A stretch of DNA of 64,000 nucleotides, from contig NC_092462.1 in the NCBI RefSeq assembly GCF_047495875.1, forward strand, positions 30,148,523-30,212,522, read 5' to 3'. Below are positions 55,049-63,780 of this stretch, piece by piece. How positions within the stretch are numbered: the stretch's first letter is position 1; each line of letters opens with the position of its first letter. This DNA is from Pithys albifrons albifrons (lineage: Eukaryota; Chordata; Aves; Passeriformes; Thamnophilidae). The translations under genes and the position numbers were made by a program. The notes beneath the pieces were generated by a model that saw nothing but the letters and a program-made list of their open reading frames with translations, was not told where the DNA came from and searched no databases.

Positions 55049-55052
55049 GCAC
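55045..55052 (-). promoter_or_regulatory. FBXW7: miR-25/92/363-family seed match (8mer) overlapping the poly(A) signal
   Basis: The transcript has GTGCAATA, a perfect 8mer for the miR-25/92 family. Its last four bases are the first four of the AATAAA signal. It lies only about 25 bases from the expected transcript end. Confidence 0.4.
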
Positions 55053-55249
55053 TTAAGTTATAAGAAAATAAAATTTCTAAGTGAATCAAACCATAGACAC
55101 AATCCCTTTAAAGGTTTTCCTCCATCATGTCACGTTGTTACATAACTAAAATTAACCAACTGGAATCTGATTGTTTTAAATCAGACTATAAATAAAACAA
55201 AAACAAAAAAGGAGGAAAAAAATCGCCTAGGATACAGTGTTAAACCACT

Positions 55250-55257
55250 TTCACAGT
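55250..55257 (-). promoter_or_regulatory. FBXW7: miR-27 seed match (8mer), site 2
   Basis: The transcript reads TGAACTGTGAAAGTGG with a second ACTGTGAA. It is found only in transcripts ending at the distal poly(A) signal. Confidence 0.45.
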
Positions 55258-55361
55258 TCAGCTTGAGTTGTGGCTCTTGGAGAATGAGGCAAACCATTGG
55301 ACTCTTTTGTTTTTCATTTTGTTTGCATGTGACATCTTTACAAAAACGTAAGTTTTTGCTC

Positions 55362-55369
55362 TGTCAGTT
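55362..55369 (-). promoter_or_regulatory. FBXW7: miR-223-3p seed match (8mer), site 3
   Basis: The transcript reads GAGGAACTGACAGAGC with the full AACTGACA match, about 110 bases downstream of site 2. It is present only if a 3' end beyond 55440 is used. Confidence 0.5.
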
Positions 55370-55439
55370 CCTCCCAGCAATAACTGTAACAGTTGTTTGT
55401 TTTTTCAAATACTGTAAAACACTAAGACTGACCAGCAAC

Positions 55440-55445
55440 TTTATT
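55440..55445 (-). promoter_or_regulatory. FBXW7: Candidate proximal poly(A) signal AATAAA
   Basis: The minus strand reads TTAAAATAAAGTTGCTGG about 1.34 kb after the stop codon. Use of this site would remove the last 400 bases of the UTR, including single miR-223, miR-27 and miR-25/92 seed matches. The motif is seen; its use is not shown. Confidence 0.4.
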
Positions 55446-55481
55446 TTAATTTTTGTATTTTATAATATTTTTAAAAAATTT

Positions 55482-55489
55482 TGTCAGTT
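55482..55489 (-). promoter_or_regulatory. FBXW7: miR-223-3p seed match (8mer), site 2
   Basis: The transcript reads AAAAACTGACAAAATT with the full AACTGACA match. It lies between the two proximal poly(A) candidates, so its presence would depend on which 3' end is used. Confidence 0.5.
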
Positions 55490-55635
55490 TTTTTAATGTA
55501 TGTTCATTCCATTCACCACAGCCCTCACAAAGAAAAATTTCCCCACAGAACAGGCTGCAATAGCTTTGTTCCAAGGAATGTGTTTTAATTTTTGCCCAGA
55601 AAAAAGAAAATAAGCTTTGCACACACACTCAATTC

Positions 55636-55641
55636 TTTATT
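55636..55641 (-). promoter_or_regulatory. FBXW7: Candidate proximal poly(A) signal AATAAA
   Basis: The minus strand reads GCAAATAAAGAATTG about 1.14 kb after the stop. It is a perfect hexamer in AT-rich sequence. Whether it is used cannot be read from the sequence. Confidence 0.35.
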
Positions 55642-56137
55642 TGCAGGCAAACTTCACTCTTAATTGTCTGAAACTCTTCCACTCTCAGCCTCTTAGAGGC
55701 ACAGTTGGCTCAAGTTTCAGTGGCAAAAAGTCTTTTTCTGTAACCAAACTAGAGCAAATTTGGAATTCAGTCTGGGACTAAAACGTCACAGCAGAAAAAA
55801 AAATAAAAAAAAATAATTTGCTTTTCTTTCTTTCATTTAGCAGCATAAATAAGTTTGGCCACTGGGAATACAGTACAGGGGTGGGACAACAATCCCGTAA
55901 TTGAAGACCTACTTCTAGCACCAGCATTGCGAATTAAATCCATCAGAGGACTCTCAAAACCCAGGACAACTTGCCACCTCAGAGCAACTTATGCATTGAA
56001 GAGTGTAGATGGAAGCAACAGTAAATAGATTAAACAGAGGCTAATACTGTGATTGACATTGGCAATGGTTGGCAAAAAAAAAAAAAAGAGGGTAAAAGAA
56101 AAAAAAGAAAAAGCTCCGATAAAACTGTACAAAACAA

Positions 56138-56145
56138 TTCACAGT
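56138..56145 (-). promoter_or_regulatory. FBXW7: miR-27 seed match (8mer), site 1
   Basis: The transcript reads ATTACTGTGAATTG, containing ACTGTGAA, the 8mer match of miR-27. miR-27 is a reported regulator of FBXW7 in mammals. The motif is seen directly; function is inferred. Confidence 0.45.
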
Positions 56146-56230
56146 AATAGTTTAGCTTTTCCACACCAGGAATGGACTCCTTGTTTGTTTTTTTCATTGC
56201 AGATGCTCTCTAGTTGTTGAAAGTCAGCCA

Positions 56231-56375
56231 GTGACTGCTCAGAGGTTGGAGGGGACGGTGGAGGCTGTCCAGTCCAACCCCTTGCTCGGAGCGGGGCTGA
56301 GGGACAGCACGTTGCTCAGAGGGGCTGCCGGGGCCAGGGGGACCCGGGGGTGCACGAGCAGAATTGCCTGTGCAG
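56231..56375 (-). mobile_element. CR1-like 3' fragment inside the FBXW7 3' UTR
   Basis: The plus strand reads GGTTGGAGGGGACGGTGGAG, then GTCCAGTCCAACCCCTTGCTC, GGAGCGGGGCTGAGG and GTTGCTCAGAGGGGC. This order is typical of the reverse complement of a CR1 3' end (GGTTGGAAGGGACC, AGTCCAACCCCCTGCTC, GAGCAGGG, GGTTGCTCAGG). It is far richer in GC and CpG than the UTR on both sides, and flanking UTR landmarks appear to resume beyond it. No clear 8-bp tail repeat or target duplication is seen. The outer part (about 56340-56375) is assigned only by its composition. Confidence 0.6.
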
Positions 56376-56481
56376 CTGATTTCAAGATCTTTGTGGTAAA
56401 ATAACTTCTTAACAAGAACTGTAACATTTTTTTTTCACTCCAAATTGCTCAAGGAGCAGTTGGAGGAAAGTAAAGAAATTA

Positions 56482-56488
56482 ATTGCAC
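56482..56488 (-). promoter_or_regulatory. FBXW7: miR-25/92/363-family seed match (7mer)
   Basis: The transcript reads CCAGGTGCAATTAAT, with GTGCAAT matching positions 2-8 of the miR-25/32/92/363/367 family. It lacks the final A of an 8mer. Family members are reported to repress FBXW7 in mammals. Confidence 0.4.
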
Positions 56489-56577
56489 CTGGTTTAATTT
56501 CAAAAGTTGGATTTTTGCAAAGCTGCCCCGGTCAAAAGTGTAGCCTTTTTATGTGACGAGACAGTAAAAGCCTCTCT

Positions 56578-56585
56578 TGTCAGTT
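56578..56585 (-). promoter_or_regulatory. FBXW7: miR-223-3p seed match (8mer), site 1
   Basis: The transcript reads ATAACTGACAAGAG, containing AACTGACA, the perfect 8-base match to the 5' end of miR-223-3p. It lies about 195 bases after the stop codon. FBXW7 is an established miR-223 target in mammals; use in this species is inferred. Confidence 0.5.
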
Positions 56586-56682
56586 ATAGTTTGTCATCTT
56601 TGTCTTCTCCTTCGTAGTCTGTAGGTCTTTAGGATCTGTTGCCCCAAGGCAACATCCTGCACCACCAAGGACAAGGGATTTT

Positions 56683-56719
56683 TTCCTTTTTCTTTTTTTT
56701 CTTTTTTCTTTTTTTTTTC
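56683..56719. repeat. T-rich run (A-rich in the FBXW7 transcript)
   Basis: Runs of T broken by single C, immediately downstream of the stop codon on the transcript strand. The A-rich stretch seems to be an old part of this UTR. Confidence 0.8.
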
Positions 56720-56778
56720 AGGGGGGAGGGAAAGGAGAACATCGTCTACACGTTTGGACAAATTCATCTTTCTGCCCT

Positions 56779-57047
56779 TCACTTCATATCGACGTCAAAG
56801 TCCAACACCAGCAGCTTTGTCTCCTCAGTCCCGTTGCGGCTCCCAACTGCACACACCAGCTTTGTGTTCGAGGCTCTGATTCTCCACACGACGCCTCCGC
56901 TTCCCCCGCTCTCCAATGTGACTAGATTGCGGATAAATTCACCCGTTTTCAAGTCCCAAAGTTTTACAGTCCCATCATCTGAGCTGGTAATTACAAAGTT
57001 CTTGTTGAACTGTAAACAGGTCACAGCACTCTGATGCTTGTTGGGAC
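56779..57047 (-). CDS. FBXW7: FBXW7 terminal coding exon, human residues 619-707 and stop
   Basis: This 269-nt exon starts with the last two bases of Gly619 after the acceptor attacag, then PNKHQSAVTC and 88 codons to the C-terminus LDFDVDMK and a TGA stop at 56781-56779. It holds the last WD40 units (TVKLWDLKTGE, then the VVWRIRASN to SRNGTEE segment whose strand closes the propeller with the start of the WD40 domain). The Arg in VGSR corresponds to human R689, another recurrent cancer site. The open frame extends 10 codons upstream into the intron (MKMFLFTITG), but the splice phase of the preceding exon demands the start at 57047. Confidence 0.98.
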
Positions 57048-58017
57048 CTGTAATAGTAAACAAAAACATTTTCATTTGTAATTAATTAGAAAGCAGTGGC
57101 ACACAGCACTGCACCTAGAATAAATACCTAGCTATTTGCATATAGTTGTTTCTATCTCTTAGAACTGTTACAGAACTATCTGTTATAACTCCTAGTTTTG
57201 TACTGTAGAAGGTACAGAAGCCTTGCCATGCTTTCAAAAAGTGAAGGCAGGTATTGAAAATTCCTTCGTTTCAGCAATCTCCTTGTGTCGGATACAAACA
57301 GTAGTGCAAACATGTCCTTGGACATTCATGAAAATGAACTTAACCATCTAGAAGGAGGTGACTGCTGTAAGAGTTCCTCTCCAACTCCATCAGTAAATAC
57401 TGACAGTTATACACTGACATACAAATATATACTGTTAAACCAGCAGTTTGCTTTACAGGACAATTTCATTTTCTGTTCCAGCCATGATATATGGGAATGA
57501 TATAAGACCTTTTTAGTGGGCAGAAACAAAACCATGTGTTTGTGTGCATGATGCCTGAGTGGCAACTGTCAAAGTGGAAACAAAAGTCTTTCTTCTTTTC
57601 ATCTCTTGATTTATTGCTACAGACAGTGTACTTTGCCTCATGATGCAATTAATCAGTAGGCTTTGAAACATCCAAGTGACCCCTAAATAAATACATTGAC
57701 TGACTGTTTTGAGATGTAATTTCCTACATATTTCTGTGGCTTATTAGGCTAATATACCCATAGCAAATTGCTATCAGGCCAGACCATCTGCCTTTCATAA
57801 TAGGCAAGTGATTTGAATAGATTAGATTAGATTAAATACACTTTTGTTCTTCTAGTTCAGAAAAGGATCATACAGTTGTCATCAGAAAAGTATTTAAACT
57901 GTAAGCGGTCAGTGCTGTTTTCTTTATACATAATTATTTTGAAGGGGTTTTTATGTAGAATCTGCAGCACAGATTACTGCAGGCTGCTTGATTTCCATGA
58001 AGATAGTTTAAGCTTAC
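57048..58017 (-). other. FBXW7: FBXW7 intron, 970 bp
   Basis: The donor is gtaagct and the acceptor attacag. It splits the Gly619 codon after its first base. AT-rich, with a short ATTAG tandem near 57817-57836. No other feature seen. Confidence 0.9.
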
Positions 58018-58228
58018 CTTGCAATGTCTGTAAACATTGTCCTGTTTTAATGTCCCAGATTTTGACTGTCGAATCGGCATTCCCAGACACAAGTATATTG
58101 TCCTTGAGTTCCATTCCACTTGTGAGTGACTGGTGGCCTGTTAGAGTGTGAATGCAGTTGCCTGTCTCCACATCCCAAACTCGGATGGAAGTGTCAAGAG
58201 ATCCACTCACCACATGGATACCATCAAA
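58018..58228 (-). CDS. FBXW7: FBXW7 coding exon, human residues 549-619 (WD40 repeats 5-6)
   Basis: This 211-nt exon starts in phase 0 with [12 protein letters not shown] directly after a ttgtag acceptor. It ends with the first base of Gly619 (LQTLQ-G) before a gtaagct donor. Two WD40 units are visible: [11 protein letters not shown] with its GHQSL partner, and [11 protein letters not shown]. The exon lies 4.1 kb downstream of the previous one, with a degraded CR1 copy in between. The frame is clean and, as far as I can judge, the protein is the same as in mammals, as expected for a gene under very strong purifying selection. Confidence 0.97.
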
Positions 58229-58999
58229 CTACAAGAAAGGTAAATCTGTTACAAACAATTATATTAGGATCTTATGAAGAGGACTATTAAGCATTTAATT
58301 CACTAAATGCAAGGTGAGATACTATATATATTTAAAACTGCATGACAAAGTAAAAATTCAGTCTAAGTAGAGATAGCCACATTTGCTACCAGAGTAGGTG
58401 ATTCCTGGTTACTGCAATTGCCTGTTGCAGACATGTGGGCTATGAAGGATGCAGTTCAAAAAGAGACTCTGAAACACTGGTCTTTTAAAAGCAATGCAAC
58501 TCCTTTAAACGCAGCAGAATTGAATCCTGACTCTATTGCAGCATGCAACAGTAAGATAACTTAGTTTTCCTAATAAAGACATTAACAGGCCAACCCTGTT
58601 TTTCACAAGTCAGGGGGAGTTTAAGCTGGAGAAGGGCAGGAACATTAGTCGGGGATCATCCACACAGAAGTCAAAACATACAAAAATGGAAGGCATGTAA
58701 TTGAAAAATGTGGGGTTTAGCCATTTTATAATTCTAATTGTGTACAGTAAGGCACTTTAACTCTCTAGTCATTGTAGGGAAAGGCATACAGGCTAAGGTA
58801 CAAAATGCTTTTGACCGAGAGGTGAACATGTAGAGAATAGAAAGGTGGAAAGTAACTTGAGTTACAGTGACAATGACATAAGAATCCAGAATTGTTTGAA
58901 AAAAGCAGTAGAATAAAACCTATGGGCATCAAGAAGGAATACTTTAAAAAATGAGACTTCCTTCCTGTGAGGTTTTATATATCTATTCTCTGAGGAGAA

Positions 59000-60440
59000 G
59001 AAGAGTTCAGGACAGTTGGCACTTTTTTAAAGACCACAAACTATCCTTGTGTGAAGGAAAGATAGGAAGTGTAGTAAATTACCAAGACCCACTTGGCTAA
59101 AGCACAAGGAATTGTACAAAAAGTAGAAACTAGATCAATAGATGTGTATAAAAGAGCCCACTAGGACAAAACCAGAAAGGCAGGGCACAAAACAAGATAA
59201 AACTAGCAAGACCCATTTCACTATTCTGTAAAAAAAGATACCCAACCAAAAACAACACCAAAAAAACATACCAAGAGGAAAGCCAAAAAAAAAAAAAAAG
59301 CTCATTTATCCACAGCAGGAAGGAAACACTGAGTGAGGCCAGCTATTTAACTTTCTTTTGCTTCAGTCCTCAGCCTTCTGAGTGCAGCCTCACAGCACTT
59401 ATACCACTAACAAGCACAAGCTTTTGGTTGGAGTGGGGGAAAAACATCACATATGGCAGCAAGTTGTCTTAAGACAATCTCAGAGACATCTGCTGCTATC
59501 TTTGAGAACCCGTGGAAGACAGACAAGCTTCAGATGGCAAATACAATTCCTTTCTTTATTGAAGGAGATGATGATGGAGATGGGGAATTATGGATCAATC
59601 AGCCAAACTTCAATTTCCAGAAGGAACTTGTAAGCCCTTAGTAATGTGATAAGTAGCAGCAAACACAGATTTGTGGGAAAATAATCTTAACCAATGTGAT
59701 TTTTTTTCTGTGACAGAGTAGAGCCATGTGAAACAGCAAATGTCTTGTTTGTATTTTCACAAAGAAGGAGGCAGATTTGAGGCAGGGATACTGTCCCATT
59801 CACAACTTTGTTCACAATACTACTGGAGATACCATAAAGAGTTCCAGAGAGGTCTGGCATTTACTATTTTCATTAGGATTTGTGTGACATTTGAAATGTC
59901 AGAATTGACCCAAAGCAAAGAGTGTGCAAGTCAAGTGAAAACTGTGAAGATCTGACTTTGGCAGGGAAGGAATGAAAGTACAGTGCAACATGAGAGAAGG
60001 AAGGTTGGGCAGGAGTCTTTGTTATATTTAAGGCAATCCAAGACTACTTGTCCATGTAGATTGACTGGTACCTGACAATGGCAAAGAACGAATCCAGTTA
60101 AGGGAACTCAGCTATCTGAAGCTGCTTCTTTTTATAAAACTTGCAGAAAACTCATTTTAGAACTCTGCAGTCAAACCTGGTTGAGCATGGCACCTGAGTT
60201 CAAAAGAACAGAGAGAGTAACTGGCACATACAGACTGCTTATCTGCTGTATGCATTGCATTTCCAGTGAAAATATACTAAAGAAGACACTCTGGTATTTG
60301 AATGTAACACATATAAAACAACTTCTAAGTTCTAGCAAGCACTGATAAGACTTTGGACCTTGTTTTGGGCACCCCATTTTCAAAAGAGAATGTGAACTAA
60401 TTTGAGTTCAGATAAAAAGACGAGTGCCAAGTAGCCAAGT
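59000..60440 (+). mobile_element. Ancient, degraded CR1 LINE (ORF2 remnants), antisense in FBXW7 intron
   Basis: Several short blocks appear in the order expected for the reverse-transcriptase ORF of avian CR1. The stretch TTTCTTTTGCTTCAGTCCTC near 59353-59372 fits the conserved 'FFASVF' segment. The reading FENPWKTDKL...NTIPFF at about 59497-59560 parallels FEKSWQSGEVPTDWK..NITPIF. Near 59780-59810, GATACTGTCCCATTCACAAC parallels 'FDTVPHDIL'. GACTTTGGACCTTGTTTTGG followed by GCACCCC near 60350-60375 parallels the late ORF2 region. Stops and indels are frequent and no intact domain remains. The edges are approximate because divergence is heavy, and parts between the blocks may be unrelated sequence. 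Confidence 0.65.
59285..59299. repeat. A15 homopolymer in FBXW7 intron
   Basis: Fifteen consecutive As within the degraded CR1 zone. Confidence 0.9.
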
Positions 60441-62323
60441 AGACTTGGGTGGAAACACTACAGAATGTTTTTCTTTCCTAAAAAGACCTAAACCAGATTG
60501 ATGCAACAAATTTTGAATTCTTTTCCCCTATCCCGCAAACTAATTGCATTCCATGTACACAAGGTATGCAGCAGGAGAGCTGTAAGGCTGGGCATCAAGA
60601 CACACCGATGTTGTCACAGTGAAGCAGACAATGGTTTTGATCAGTGGTTGACCTCTTACCCATGAACCCTGAAAATCTGTGGATTACTTCAAAGGCAAAT
60701 GAGTAAAAAGACTCAACATGTTTATTCAAATGCTGCATAAGGATCTCTGGAAAATATTAGGTCTACAAATGGGGAAATACTGAGGTACAACAGGACCTGC
60801 CAGGAAGCAGAGATAGGGAGGACTGCCTAATTCCACCTGATTATTTTATTTATGGGAGTTCTGCGTTTGGGACTGTTTCAGGCCAAAGGGCAGGAGCCAC
60901 CATGCAATTTTAAAGAATCTTTCTGTTCAAGACTCTAAGCACCTGTAGTCTCCAGCCTGCCCTCCCTCATCCCCCTCCCATTTGTTTCAGAACATAGCAG
61001 TGTGTAACACAACCCAATTATTTGATACATTATTACTACAGTATCAGTCCAAGACATGAATATTCATAAGCCAAAACAAGAGTCACTGGTGAAGATAAGG
61101 CAGAGTAACATCTACTGTTCCCAAACTGCCCTTCATGAAATACAATCTTCAGAATATTTTTGAGAGATAGATAGGTGGAACAGCATTTTTAACTTGCTTG
61201 CTGCTTGTCTAGAGAACACTTCTCAGCATATGAATGTAAGGGATGGGCTGGAGCTTTAGATAAGTTTTGCTACATATTTTTGGGAAAGGAAACCAATCAG
61301 ATACTTTATTCATATTTAATATTCATGGTGAGATACCTGTTATGAAATACACACTTTATGAAAGATGTCTTTAGCACAGAACTTCACTTTCTGAGCCACA
61401 AACCCGAGCAGTTACATGTTGAATGCCATTTCCCAATTTTGAACTGTCTTTGTTAATTTCTTTTTCAAGTCCTGCCAGACTGTGGTGAGAACAGGCACAA
61501 GCATGAAATTAATTTCTTTCGCTTCTCAATGTCTGGAAGTGAGAATGCTTTGACTCTACGAATGAACAAGACGATTTTTTGAGTTAGTAATGGTAAGAGG
61601 ACCTGAGACATGAGGTCTGTATGTATCTTTGCCAGCTTTGCGGGTGACTGGCAGGCAATAGAGACACCGTGAAGCAGCACCATAATAACCCACATCTACA
61701 TGAACATGCTACTGCTTAAGAAACCTCCCAGGTGTACATCTGGCCTCTACTCAGGAAAGAGGAAGTAGAAGGCTGGAGATTTACATAGGAACATTAAAAT
61801 CTTAGGTTCAGCAATACTGTGACTTACAGTTTGGAACTGGAAGATGGGACTAGAAAATGAGGATAAACAGATCTCCATGACTCAGAACATTAATACTAAG
61901 GGATTTTTTTGGCACATTGTCAATTTCTATATCCTTTATTTAAAACAGTAAGTTTAGAATTTTCTGGGTGAAGCAAAAACATAGCTCCATAATATATGCA
62001 AGATTTAAAAAAAATAAATAAATCCAAACCAACCAACCCATCTACCCACAAAACAACATAACTTGCTGGTATATAAAGATTTGTGCTTTACTGTAATGGG
62101 TCCTTTAAAAAAAGTCTACTCTAAAAAATCTCAACCTCTTTCTAAATTAAGACAACATATAACTAGTGTAACAAAATGAAAGAGGGGCTTATCACAGCTG
62201 CCTCTATATTCCTGTGGCCTGTACAATTCTGGAGTAGGTACCCACAATTTAATAAACAAGGAGAAATAAACAGACTTTAAATGTTACTTAACGAAACTAA
62301 AGCAGCAAATGAAAATCACATAC

Positions 62324-62549
62324 CTGTAACGAGTAGACTCTGTTAGTATGCCCTTGCAGTGTGTGCAGGCAGGTCTCTGTCTCTGGATCCCACACTTTGA
62401 CCATAAAATCATATGCACCACTTACAACCCTTCTGCCATCATATTGAACGCACCGAACTGCAGCTACGTGGCCCATCAGAACATGTAAACACTGGCCCGT
62501 CTCTATGTCCCAAACTCGCAGCGTTGCATCTCGAGACCCACTGACCACT
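62324..62549 (-). CDS. FBXW7: FBXW7 coding exon, human residues 473-548 (WD40 repeats 3-5)
   Basis: This 226-nt exon begins with the last base of the split Arg473 codon and then 75 full codons, from [14 protein letters not shown] to NRVYSLQ. The acceptor is tgcag followed by A, and the donor gtatgtg follows the CAG of Gln548, leaving phase 0. It contains the WD motifs [10 protein letters not shown] and [10 protein letters not shown]. The Arg in SGSR equals human R479 and the Arg in AAVRC equals R505. Together with R465 they form the positively charged pocket on the propeller top that reads Cdc4 phosphodegrons. Tyr519 and Tyr545, also near the pocket, are present. A shifted acceptor two bases downstream (after AGAG) would break the frame and is rejected. 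Confidence 0.97.
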
Positions 62550-63598
62550 CTGCAGGAACAAGAAAAATCACTCCTGTACTTAGCATTGGACATAAAAGCA
62601 TTAAAACAATTAAACTTCGGTATACATTGGTTATGAGTTAATTTGGGACAGTAGATAGCATTAGTCCATCAGCCACCAAAGATCTGGCTTGGTGTGACAT
62701 TTTATTAGAGTCTCAGATGAATAGAGTGTTCTTCCTTGCCCTACTCACCTCCTCAGGATATGTCTACTTGATATAATTAGCAATCAGTATTTAAAAAGGC
62801 ACTTCATTCCTGAACAGCAAAACGATGCCATAATTCTGTGGACTATTGTATCTATCTATGAAAGCTTAGCAATAGGCTAAGCTCCAGCCAGTGCTATGAG
62901 CATTTGGCTACAATGACTTAATTAACTCATTGTAGCAATTACAGCAAGACCCTAGAAGTTCTGCTTTAGTAAAGTAACAGTTATTGTGCTTGGGGTTTTT
63001 TTCCAGTGTATACTTTTAAAAGCTTTCTTAGGCAAGAACAGAAATGAGAAGGAATGAATATTAATGGCATTTATAAAGAAAAAACTTCATCAGTCTTTAA
63101 AAAAGAAGAAATGCAACTAACAAGCTGTCAACAGCTCCACACCATAGCCAACTAACAGAGCTTTGCCAATGTTTGTTGAATCAAGACATGGATTATTATT
63201 GCAAAGATTATGTTATAATCAGTTAAAATTTAAATAAAATACAGCAGTGACAATACTTTGAAAGTTATTTGTTTTAAAATGAGTAAAAGTTTGTAGCATT
63301 GACAAAAGGAAAAATCACTCAGTGTGGGAGACTGGATCACGGCATAACAAAGAATTAGCTTTGAAATAACACAGAATGTGACTTTTTGAAGTACATGACT
63401 CAGTTTTCAGTTCTTCATTTAGTATTCTTATGCTTTTGCTTCTATTAATCATCTCCTCCCTCGTGCTGATGTGTGTTTGGCCTGGTTTGTGGTTCAGTCA
63501 GTGCTGGATGAGGCCCCCCAGTTTGATGAGCACTTTCTGTGAACACAAGGTGTAAGTTCCAGGCCCAGCCGTGGCTGCAGCCTTGGTCAGAGCCGTAC
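62550..63598 (-). other. FBXW7: FBXW7 intron, 1049 bp
   Basis: The donor is gtacgg and the acceptor tgcag. It splits an arginine codon after its second base. AT-rich; I see no repeat family or other gene in it. Confidence 0.9.
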
Positions 63599-63780
63599 CT
63601 TTTCTCGTGGAGATGCATGCAGCGCACGGTGGAGGTGTGTCCGTACAGCGTGTGGATGCATTCTCCCGTCTCAGCATTCCACACCTTCAACGTCCTGTCT
63701 GTAGATCCACTGATGATGATATTGTCCCTCATCTGTGATGACCAGACTCCGCCTGTGTGCCCAACCAGTGTTCTCAAACA
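63599..63780 (-). CDS. FBXW7: FBXW7 coding exon, human residues 413-473 (WD40 repeats 2-3)
   Basis: This 182-nt exon encodes 60 codons plus the first two bases of an arginine codon, starting [11 protein letters not shown] and ending MHLHEK-R. It enters in phase 0 after a tttcttttcag acceptor and leaves before a gtacgg donor. It covers the end of one WD40 blade and the next, with the WD-type signatures [11 protein letters not shown] and the GH pair of GHTSTVRC. Arg in STDRT corresponds to human R441, and Arg in TVRCM to R465, a direct phosphodegron contact and a tumour mutation hotspot (family knowledge). The open frame continues upstream of the acceptor without WD40 similarity, so that part is intron. 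It is the most upstream exon in the window. Confidence 0.97.

Larger units (their letters stand above)
55022..56778 (-). other. FBXW7: FBXW7 3' untranslated region
   Basis: About 1.75 kb follows the TGA. From memory, its order of landmarks resembles the mammalian FBXW7 3' UTR: an A-rich run soon after the stop (minus strand of 56683-56719), the stretch with miR-27 and miR-223 seed matches, and a final GTGCAATAAA. No alignment was made. It is AT-rich except for a GC-rich, CpG-containing block at about 56231-56375 that looks like an inserted CR1 end. The most distal good AATAAA is at 55048-55043, so cleavage is placed near 55022. Two more AATAAA motifs could give shorter forms. Confidence 0.85.
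58229..62323 (-). other. FBXW7: FBXW7 intron, 4095 bp
   Basis: The donor is gtatgtg and the acceptor ttgtag, phase 0. Its middle third (about 59000-60440) is a highly diverged CR1 LINE in the opposite orientation to the gene. It also holds a 15-base A run at 59285-59299. The rest is AT-rich unique sequence with no exon I recognise. Confidence 0.9.

Noticed and set aside
59453..59641. 62-codon frame in the FBXW7 intron that looks coding
   Set aside because: It matches decayed CR1 reverse transcriptase and is antisense to the gene, so it is not an exon.
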